Below the pieces are notes generated by a model. The model did no database searches. It saw only the letters and a program-made list of their open reading frames with translations, and had not been told where the DNA came from. Below, piece by piece: positions 54,838-64,000 of a stretch of DNA of 64,000 nt (position 1 is its first letter; the number at the start of each line of letters is the position of its first letter). Made by a program: the position numbers and the translations under genes. The DNA lies in NCBI RefSeq assembly GCF_037975245.1, contig NC_092561.1:1154501-1218500 (forward strand), in the 5' to 3' direction. The stretch is from Apostichopus japonicus. Its lineage: Eukaryota > Echinodermata > Holothuroidea > Aspidochirotida > Stichopodidae.

Positions 54838-57800
54838 ATGGCTATGACTAAATTACAAAGGGAGACCTTAGCTAAGACATCGGAGGTGCTAACTGAAGAC
54901 CTAGATGTGAGTCCGGCAATAATTCACTTAATAAGCAAAGGGATCCTTAACGAAAATGACCGGGAAAACATCATCGCCAAAGTTACAGAGAGAGAAAAAG
55001 TCATGGAATTTCTGAAAATCATCAAAAAGAGGGGAACGAAAGCTTACTCTACATTTTATGAGTACTTGAAAAACTGTCGAGGATCAGAACATCTGGCCGA
55101 AGAACTGGACAAAAAGTTAAAAGAGGTAATTGAATTTGTAGCTAGTGTAATTTGGCATTGTCAAATTGATGTATTATGCTAACCTTGACGTTTTAAATGG
55201 GATGGTTAACTAAAATCTCTTTTTGCTGCATTGTCTCGCTTGTGCATGCTATTTACAGGATTGAATATTCCATTCAAACTAAGCAATAAAATGCGCAAGG
55301 TACAACACTGCCGAATAACAAATTTATTGAATATGTAGCCTCCAGTTTCGGATACGAGACTCTTTGTTATAATTTTTACATGCATATTAATATTCTTGTG
55401 GCAGGCAATGTCAGAATTTTATCAAGGAGAAAAAAAATTATTACAGTGCTCTGAAAACCCCATCTCAATATCTTGCCCCTAACTCGAGATACGGTTGATT
55501 GAATGTAACCTACAGTTTGTTGACTATAGCTAAACCATATTCCTGCCAGGAAATCCCAGTTGGTGGTCTGTGATCTCTTCAGGACAAATGTTCTTCAAAG
55601 GCTAATATAATCTTGTTGATTTATCCTTGGAAATTGATACATTTGTAATGCTTCCTTTGCTCTCATTGTTCTCTTTAGAACTTCATCAAATGCAATTTTT
55701 TTTTAGAAATATTGTTTTCTTCTGTGGATTAATGATTGGAATATAAAGAAACCAAAAAACAACTTCATCTGAACTGCCCTTAGATGACATTCACGCATTC
55801 TGCTGTTGTCAGATGCATTTACAAAATATCACCAAACAAAATGCTCAAAGAGAATTTGTTTTTGACCTAAACATGCAGAAAATCTTCAACAGTGTTGCTA
55901 ATCAATATATTTTTTAAATTCCCCTTGAGACATCACTAATGAGGAGGCATGCTGCAGACACATAGTAACATGGTAGGAGAAAAAAAAATATCCCCTACAA
56001 GTATTAAACAGTTTAGGAAACCCAGGGATGTACTTAAACAGTCGTGGATGATTATATAGATCTCCAATCATGTATTTTCTCCTGACCTTTTATTGCAGCT
56101 GGAAACAGAAGCTACGAAACAGATAGATAGATGGAAAGGATTTGAAGATAAATTCCATTACTTTAAGTGTACCCATGAAACCATTTCCTCTTATCAGGGT
56201 ATCCCTAAAAAGATTAACATACTTTTGATTGGTAAAACTGGATCCGGCAAGAGCGCCACCGGAAACACAATAACTGGAAGTTATTGTTTCAAAGCACTTG
56301 GTAGCACCGAGTCGGTAACTAAAACAATAGAAATTAAGGCTACCACAGAGGAAAGGATTAACATCACAGTCATTGACACCCCTGGACTCTTTGACACCGC
56401 CAAGTGTAATGAAAACGAGACTATTCAAAACGAAGACTTGATGCTTGAAATAGCAAAAACTATGATAAGTTTTAATACAGGTATCCACCTGTTCCTGTTG
56501 GTATGTAGCTCTACGGTAAGATTCACAAAGGAAGAACAGGAAACCATTAAAGTGATAGAGGTAAGTAAAAAAGTCTTTCTCGACCAGAAGAAGGGATTAA
56601 AAGGTAGAATCGTTTACATACTCCAGTACCGATGTATTTAAATGCTTGTTGGTCTGTTAACAAACAGATGATGGGATAATAAACTCCCAATATCTGTCCA
56701 TAAATTGGACCATTTGATTTCAATCCCGCATCTTTGAACTCCTTCAGTAGCCACAACAATTTCATAATCAGGGTGATGGTGGAAACGGCGGCGAAACTTT
56801 GAACCAAACAAAGGGATTAGGAGGGCAGGGTGGGGATTCCATGCAAGGAAATTGATGGACAGTATGCTTTGTATATAGATAAAACATATTGAAGTGATAA
56901 AAGCCTGTTTTTGGTGGTCAAATGGGTTTCGAGGTCAACAGAGGTCAAATTTAAAGAAAAATAACACCTTTTCTAAAACGGAAATTTGGATTTCCAACTT
57001 ATTTTAACATTTCAACCCTGTGGCAACTCAGATCACATGCGACGTCCATCAAAAAACTAATAAGCTTCTTGTAATCATTGTGATATAAATGTGAGATATT
57101 TTCAAGCTTCACTTCTTAAGACAGGCCTATCGTTTTTACAATGTTTTTATGATTTCACATCTACTGACATCAGATTTGCTTCCATGTCCCCTAATAATAA
57201 TGTATCTTTACTTAAATTAATATGCCTTCAAACATACTTCATTTCTCATATTTGTTTAAATTTCGAACCTTTCAGAAAATTCTAGGCAAAGATATCTACA
57301 GCAATTGCGTAGTGATTCTGACAAACGCACGTGCTCAATTCGGTGGTAACAAGATGGAACCATTGAAAGATTACGTTAAAAGAGAAATCGAAACTGGAGG
57401 GAAGTTTGCCGAACTTCTTGCTCAAGTTAAAGGAAATATAATAGCTGTCGAAAATTGCTTTGACGACGATTTCTTAGAAAAAAGACATCGCGAGAAATTT
57501 CTTTGTTTTCTTGCTCAAGTAATAGAAGCTAACAAAGGGTCTGTGTATTCCAACATATTATTTGAAGCTGCTCACAAGAGAGTAGAACAGCAAGAGATAG
57601 AGCGAAAGAAGAGAGTTACGAAAGGAAATGAAATGACAGCAATGAAGAGCTTGCTACGTAATTTCCTCATTAAGAAATATCTCAACACTTTATCAGAGCA
57701 GCAGCTCGATAGCATATACCTAGTCGTATCGAAAGATATAGAACACATAATGCATCAATCAGGGGTGTTGACACTTGAGTCAATCACGAAAGACGATGTA

Positions 57801-59630
57801 CAGGAATATGTGAGTTGTTTCATTCAAGAGAACATAATTTTAATATCGAAATTAAAGGAAATGAAACTTCAAGAATCAAATCAACGAAAAGAGCTCGAGA
57901 AGATGGAGGCGATTAGTCAAATGCAGCTCCTGATCTTGTCATTCGCTGGTAATTATTTGAGAAATCAATCAAGGGAGGATCTAGAAATACTAATGAAAAA
58001 CAGAGAAGTGCCTAGGGATGCAATAGATCATTTTGAAAACGGTTTAAAAACATCCAAAGTTAATGTTACAACAGAAGACATCCAGGAATATGTCATGAAA
58101 CTTTTTTTTGAAATTCCATCGGAGATCCAACGGTACTTAGATGACAAAAACTTAGAACGCGAGTTGGAAAACAAGTTAAAACAAGTCGAAAGAGCCAACG
58201 CAATCCAGGTTGCAATGAATAAGCTGCGAGAAGAACTTCCTGATGCTTTAGAACGTTATACAGACGATGAATTAAGACAATTAATCAGTGAGTTGAAATC
58301 TAAGGAGATTTCTGGTGAATCTAACTGGAAATCATTGGTTCGTGAGCTTCTGAGGGATACTGTTCCTTTTGACGAATTTTTACAATTGTGTTCCGAGCAA
58401 AGTAGTAACAGTCTTCAGGGTATTTTGGAAACTTTTCTCGAAAAACGAGAAAAAACACAGGAGGCAACAGAAAAGCAAGAACAGGAACATTTACTAAATA
58501 CTTCATTTAGTCAAATCTCAATTGCAATCAAAGGAAACCTGAAGCCGTTTCTTACAAGTAAAACTGTAAGTGATTTAGAAAAGTTAGAAGTGCAGATAAA
58601 GCAAGGCAAGGTTCCTGCAGAAATTATCACTCAAGTATCGAACAATCTATCAACAGAACAGAAAGAATTGTTAGGTGAAGATGCAATAGAGAGAGAAATA
58701 GTAAAGCAACTTACGGAGCAAAGTCAGCTTATAGAGGAATGTAGGGAAAGTGCAAAAAAGTGTTTTGCGGGATCAACAAAGGTGAGCATCAAATTGAGAG
58801 GTAACGCTAAAATATCTAATGTGAAAGTAGGTGACGAAATTCTCGTCTACGACGAGAATGGCCATTTATTCTATGATAAGGTTTATCTTTTTTCTCATGC
58901 AATAGAAGATGAAAGTATTACATTCATCCGGTTGAAAACATCTTCTGGTAAAGAACTGTTTATTTCTCCGGGACATTTGTTGCCTGCTGGAAGCCTTTGC
59001 AGGAACGTCTCCGCAACAGACATATCGATTGGTGACATCATATTTACATTGCAGAACAGTGAAATGACTTCCGACACCGTCACCTCGATAACATATGAAC
59101 TATGTCGAGGAGCGTATTGCCCGATGACAATGCATGGGACTATTGTTGTCAATGACGTAGCAGCATCTTGTTATACAACGTTCTTCCCAGCTCGTCTTGC
59201 ACACGTTTTGCTCTCTCCCAACAGATTCCTCTTCGGTTATTTACCTTCGCGTCTCTTTCATGGGTTATTTCCTTATGATGCTGAGGAAGGAATGCCTATC
59301 CTGCTCCTAAGATGTCGTAACATGATCACTACATGGCGTTCTCTTGTAAGAATGTATAACCCTTGGGCATATCAAAGGAAAAAGTTTGGAATCATAAAGA
59401 AACATATAGATCATCGGAAAGACTTTTTTACAAGCTTGGGGACACGGCCAACCACAAACACTTGCTTTTTAATTCCAATAGGCCTAATTATTATATTCCT
59501 GGGAAGTGCCCAGTTCAACACACCACTCAGCAGTCTTGCAATCTATTTCTACGCAAATAGTTACATCAATTTTGTCAATATTTTCATGCTAAGTTTTTTT
59601 TCTTCAAAATATCGAATATTTGGTTCTTGA
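54838..59630 (+). CDS. CARD-AIG1 GTPase-helical repeat-Hint/Hog fusion protein
   Basis: Exons: 54838-55125, 56099-56560 and 57276-59630. All junctions are phase 0 and the gene encodes 1,034 aa. Residues 1-96 form a CARD (ILNENDRENIIAKVTEREK, then IIKKRGTKAYSTFYEYLKN). Residues ~136-330 form an AIG1/GIMAP-like GTPase with GKTGSGKS (141-148), DTPGLFDT (189-196) and the conserved IIAVENCFDD (305-314). The usual TKxD base-recognition motif reads TNAR (266-269). Residues ~370-735 hold four related helical units. Cys746 starts a Hint domain of the Hedgehog C-terminal type (details in the separate entry). The last ~55 residues contain two hydrophobic segments (~980-995 and ~1003-1028), so the end may bind membrane. 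The start is the ATG in AAGATGG, the same context as the paralogue at 40308. Family knowledge: CARDs recruit adaptors or caspases, AIG1 GTPases polymerise on membranes, and Hint domains self-cleave. Their combined job is unknown; innate immunity is inferred. Confidence 0.92.
57633..58750 (+). other. Four helical repeats of ~65 residues between GTPase and Hint
   Basis: Units begin at about residues 370, 466, 560 and 661. Units one and two share the closing pattern I(T/Q)(K/T)(D/E)D(V/I)QEYV. All four have a leading MKxLL/MQLLIL/IQVAMNKL/QISIAI helix followed by a Y/F-L-x(4-6)-DL/QL/EL helix. Charged linkers between them could form coiled coils. The sister gene at 40308-50817 has only one such unit (NITKEDVLEHIEYFIQ). 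I do not recognise a named family. Confidence 0.6.
58761..59240 (+). other. Hint/Hog autoprocessing domain
   Basis: The domain starts CFAGSTKV at Cys746. SPGH follows, with Ser814 68 residues and His817 71 residues after the cysteine, and then HGTIVVNDVAASCY with Cys882, 136 after it. In Drosophila Hedgehog the nucleophile Cys258, Thr326, His329 and Cys400 are spaced 68, 71 and 142. The block around VKVGDEILVYDENG and the GTIVVNDV...SCY block are typical of the Hog type. Differences are Ser for the TxxH threonine and His (residue 791) where Hedgehog has Asp303. In Hedgehog, Cys attacks the preceding peptide bond and the ester is then resolved by cholesterol. Here the residue before the Cys is Lys, not Gly. 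Confidence 0.88.
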
Positions 59631-60720
59631 AGAGGTTATGCACATAATTGTTCTTATATAGAGAGTTTTGCAAGTTTGTATTAATTGTCTTATGTCATTT
59701 ATAAACTAGTATAATGAGTAAAGAGCATCAGCACGATTATCCCTTTCAATCTTAAATTAGTCACCATTTCTTTTGCAACTTCGGTTGTATTGATACGTAC
59801 ATAGTTCTTCCCGGTTTTTATCGAGTTATGCTTGTATAAGTTAATTGTTTATTTGTAAAGCAGATGACAAGTTATGTATTGTCACGATAAACGTAATATT
59901 ACATTTTAAATGAATGTATATTATGTGTGTTAATTTTTTGTATATAATGTAGCAAGCAAAAGAGTCTCTCAATGTATCATAATCATCATAGATAGTGCGT
60001 AAGGAAATTCGCTTCATTTAATTTAACAAACCGGAGCATAGCCTATACAGGACAGTATAGGTTCACTGTAAAATGTCGTGCTGATGTAATATGCGTTTTT
60101 CTAATATTTTTAAAATTCAGCTCTGCTAAACTTTTTGTGTTATTAGGCAACAAAATACTATAAATATAGCAGTATCTTAGATTGGGTAGTTAAGTTAACT
60201 TTCCATATGGTCAAAGGTCGTGTCAGTGAATTTCCAATTTGCTTTTGAGAGTAGCTACTACAAATATCACATAAAGTCCAATTACTCTCTGCTCTTATTT
60301 CATTGTAGTTTGATCAATATCAACTTTAGTGTCAACAATTTCAAATAGTAACCTTGGGCCATATTTGTTGAAGTTGGCCCATCAAAACTGAAAATACCAG
60401 TAAGCAAGTGTTTTATGTCATCCATGTTGTATTGTAAAATGTATCCTTATGTGGTTGTTCTATAATGAGTGTTTGCCTCTTTTTGCATTATATGCTAATG
60501 TTCTAATAATTATTTGTAGAGTAGCTGGAAGTTACGTTTCTCAGTTCCTGCGGATATTATCCTCTCTGTTTGTTGCAACAGTCATTGCAGCTTCATTACC
60601 TACTAACATCTAAATATATTAAACTTTACAAACTGACTACTGTGGCAAGGTCTGTACCTTTTCAAATTCAACGTTCATGTAAAAACAAGTGTAAGATATT
60701 TTAATGTAAAAAGTCAGAAA
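59631..60720 (+). other. 3' untranslated or flanking region of the Hint gene
   Basis: AT-rich DNA without an open exon. The first clear AATAAA is at 60721-60726, about 1.1 kb after the stop. Confidence 0.4.
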
Positions 60721-60726
60721 AATAAA
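60721..60726 (+). promoter_or_regulatory. Candidate polyadenylation signal
   Basis: AATAAA followed by a T-rich stretch (GTTGTGGTCTTTATATG). It is assigned to the CARD-AIG1-Hint gene by position. Confidence 0.35.
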
Positions 60727-63560
60727 TCAGTTGTGGTCTTTATATGTTTCCATCTATATGAAACTTATATTACGTCTGATTAAGCTTTTTATATTGATTT
60801 AGATTACTTTCGATGTTTTATATTACTAAAATACCACAATAATCTAACTCTTAGGCTTGACTCATCAAATTTCATTTTACAATAATGGAAAAACGCAGTA
60901 ACTTGTACAAGTTTACTAATTTCCTTTTGGCATTCGGTTATGATACTGATGTAAAAAGTACTTTGGCGACAAAACTGTTGAGAATTGGAATTAATTTCAT
61001 GAAATGATTCGATAATTAATATTTACTTGGGAATTGAAGACCTTTATTCATCCATTTATCCATTCATTCATTCGGTTTATCACCTGCAATCGTAGATCGA
61101 GCAATTTCAAAGTTAATTTATTAACAAAGTTGCAAAAAGCTACAATAACGCAAATAATCAGAGTGACATAAAATTCTGAATGACAGTCAAATATGACATT
61201 TTTTTTAATATTATATCTTTTATAGCACGATACAAATCCTTTCCTTAACAATAATTGCTTCAATCAGCTGTACATATCAAGACATTATACGAATATTTAA
61301 CACGGGATCTCACAACAACGTCACAGGAAATGCATGTGCATTAAGAGTCGACCGGATTTTAGTTTTAGTTTTGAAACCTGTCATGAATCTCAGTTTGTAT
61401 TCTCTGAAACTAATAAACCAGTTAAGCTCACCTTACTCGGTCTGTTTGGTTTATTTGTATTCTGTTCACCTGATTCATACAACATACCTTACCAGACCAG
61501 TGCATGATTGTCTATTGACAAAATATTCCATGTGGACATTCAATGCTGCGTCTCGTTCTATATTCCGAAAAAAAACATTATTGTCTCGACGTTTTATTCA
61601 CCTATAGCAGGCAGCCTTAGACAATTAATTTTTATGTAAAGATACTATTAAGATGTTTAAAGTGAAGAAGTTTGCAGAGAAGGCATATCATTAGAGTCAT
61701 CACTCAAAGTAAACTTGGTAGCACGTTGAATGAGTGTATGTTTACATGAACAGGAGATACCACATCCACAACACTGTTGTTCAATTCAGTATTTTTCCGG
61801 TTACACTTTTGTGATTGAATCAATTCTGTGTAAACGCAAACCCGTCCAGTTTGACGAGTCTTTACTTAATTAAAAAATGCAATTGTGGGTCTTTTGACGG
61901 AACTGGACCCCATATATAATATGTCGATAATGTAACTTATTACATACGGATATATAGGTTACTTTCATGCATATTAATATAAGGTTTATAATGGAATGGG
62001 CAGATAGATTCACCCTCGTGATTAATGTATGTATCAATGGAACTCTCTTTCCCAAACCAACCACGCACCATTGAATCGCATTTGACGAAAGGCATTGACT
62101 TCCAGGACATCATTGATGACTTTCCAAAGTTGAAATCCAGAAAAATATTAATTTGATGAATATGTCCTCGGTAACAGGGGAATAGTGTCCCCCCCCCCCC
62201 TAACAATTGCGACCTATGCCTCGGTATTGTGATAATACGTGCCTGATTACAAGCTATCTTAGACTTATATCGCTTTGGATCATCAGCTTGTAGTGCAGAT
62301 TAGTATTTAGCGACAACTTTTTACACTTGGCTCATATCTTGCCCATGATATTTCAATATATAAATAGTTGCAATAACATCAAATAACTACAATCTACAGT
62401 CATGAACGTAATTATAGTTATTTTGTTTAGGTTGTGTACTTAAAGGCCAACCCATATCAAAGCAAAGTACACACTCAGTGGGAGTATACTATCCCTTCAA
62501 ATATACCGCTCAACCCCCCCCCCCCCCACCACAAACTTTTTATTTAGACCTAATTATATACCGAATTTATAAGTATGATAATTTATAAGTATGCTATTCT
62601 GTATGATTTGGTTTCTTATCATGGGGACAACCCAGACTGTCTAACATGGGGGGGGGGGCGGCATCAACGCCCGGTTCACAGTCTCACGCCCTCTCCTTTA
62701 TAGGATCCTGAATCCGCCCTTAATGTAGAAGAAATTGACTGTCGGGCTGGTATCAAGTATATACACAATGTATTCATCGTCCTTCTTGCATATATTACAC
62801 AGTAAATAAATAAGATTTGAAACAATGGCACATTTAAATATACAGTTTTGTAAAGTTTAGATTAAAAATAACTTTCTAAAATATTTACATAATTTATTAC
62901 ATTTTATGATTATATTAAAACGAAGCCAATGTGACAATGTTGACTTACATGTTGCAATTAGATAACTAGGACCGCTCGACGTGACCTCATTAACCTTTCT
63001 TGTAGAGGTACTCGTGATGAACAGCTCCCAACTACCAGCAAAATATTTTCAACATTCATGAAGGATAAACCAACCATCTTTATTAATCTTTGTGATATAT
63101 GGGACCTGCCATGACCTCTCACAAACCCAACCCTACATCCACCACCCTCCCATCTTCCAACAGCCATCAGAAGTAAAACTAGACCATCACCAATGGCCCT
63201 TGTAGTAGGGACCACTATGATGAACATTTCTTTCACAAGAATTGTCCTTTTCATATCAGAAGATACACAGCTTTTGTGTACTATACTATAAACGACTTAA
63301 GCAAGTCGACCCAAACTAGACCACCAGCTCTAGTTCACCATTCACTTTGCAGTGTTCTAAAAAAAAATTCTAAACGTACTCAGATATACCATCCTAAATG
63401 TTCCTTCTTTTCAGCAATTTTCGCTATTTTCCATAGCCTCATGTCCCTTACCGGCTGCCACTCAAGTTAATCAGTATTTTCGTGAGGATTGTTCTTAGAT
63501 CGCTAATAGTAATCAGATTTACCTTCCTAGATGTTCTATATCTGCAGGTCTGTTCGCAAG
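60727..63560. other. Intergenic, nothing coding recognised
   Basis: C and G homopolymer runs lie at about 62187-62202, 62514-62528 and 62649-62658. GGATCCTGAATCCGCCCTTAATG near 62704 resembles a decayed hAT end of the type at 50184. No exon is supported. Confidence 0.45.
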
Positions 63561-63704
63561 TTTACATAGCCTAACGCGCCAAAGACACTCAAAGTGTTAC
63601 ACAGCCTCATGTCCCAAATGGGACACACCTAATTTAACATAGCCTCATGCCCGGAAAGGCATACTTTGTGTTAGGTATCCTCATGCACCAAGAGGTCATT
63701 TCGT
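63561..63704. repeat. Four ~36-bp tandem repeats
   Basis: Units follow the pattern TTA-CATAGCCTCATG-CCnnAAnGGnCA-TnTGTG. A further single piece, CCATAGCCTCATGTCCC, occurs at about 63431. Some units contain a small palindrome such as TCCCAAATGGGA. Confidence 0.6.
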
Positions 63705-64000
63705 GTTGCACAGTAATATGACACCAAGGAAACAAATTTAAACTAAAGCATGTGAGTATAAAATATTTGCATCTTCAAGAATAACACTCTACATATTGCA
63801 ATAGATGGTAAATTTTAGTAGTAATTAAACCCCTATAAAACTTAGGATTATATGTTAGTTCTATATGTTATGTAACATCAGATCCAACACATACAGCAAC
63901 ACATGTCACCTGATCAGGGCAACAGTAATAATCAGAGCATTTGACAGGACAAGGCAACTGTTACTGATAATGTTCATACTCAATGGGTACCTGCCCTTGG
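63705..64000. other. Right edge, nothing recognised
   Basis: AT-rich sequence with no exon or repeat that I can identify. Confidence 0.4.

Noticed and set aside
58761..59240. Hint domain considered as an intein
   Set aside because: There is no homing endonuclease, no C-terminal His-Asn and extein junction, and the GTIVVNDV...SCY block is of the Hedgehog type, near the end of the protein.

Overview
This window is eukaryotic nuclear DNA from a marine deuterostome invertebrate, most likely an echinoderm and probably a sea cucumber (inference from gene content). Genes are split by GT-AG introns, non-coding DNA is AT-rich, and there is dense microsatellite, minisatellite and DNA-transposon content. 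Most real genes are invisible as single open frames. I assembled them by joining exons at splice sites and checking that the phases agree.

Layout. (1) 1-8.6 kb: a plus-strand IgGFc-binding-protein-like gene (exons at 1053, 1537 and 2825) with an in-frame stop in its middle exon, followed by its 3' flank and the relic of a further, inverted copy. (2) 12.4-27.2 kb, minus strand: a complete eight-exon RABL2 ciliary small GTPase gene (235 aa). Its introns hold a 75-bp minisatellite split by a solo LTR, a tandem array copying its own exon-5 splice donor, and a 3,966-bp non-autonomous hAT element containing a 2.1-kb inverted repeat. (3) 28.7-35.2 kb, minus strand: the inverted partner of the first gene, an intact four-exon model (301 aa) with a signal peptide but a shortened IgGFc-binding domain. 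(4) 36-40 kb: simple repeats and a MITE candidate. (5) 40.3-50.8 kb: a CARD-AIG1 (GIMAP-like GTPase) gene whose third exon is cut by a 7,744-bp hAT transposon. The transposon encodes an intact four-exon, 1,094-aa transposase that also carries a cysteine-protease-like domain. (6) 54.8-59.6 kb: an intact paralogue of 1,034 aa with the order CARD, AIG1 GTPase, four helical repeats, then a Hedgehog-type Hint/Hog autoprocessing domain and a hydrophobic C-terminus. (7) 59.6-64 kb: no recognised gene.

The most notable item is the CARD-AIG1-Hint protein. It joins a death-fold adaptor domain, an immune-type GTPase and a self-cleaving Hint module in one chain, beside a Hint-less sister gene and near secreted IgGFc-binding-like genes. 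An innate-immune role is inferred, not shown by the sequence. All family assignments come from reading motifs by eye; no database search was run.
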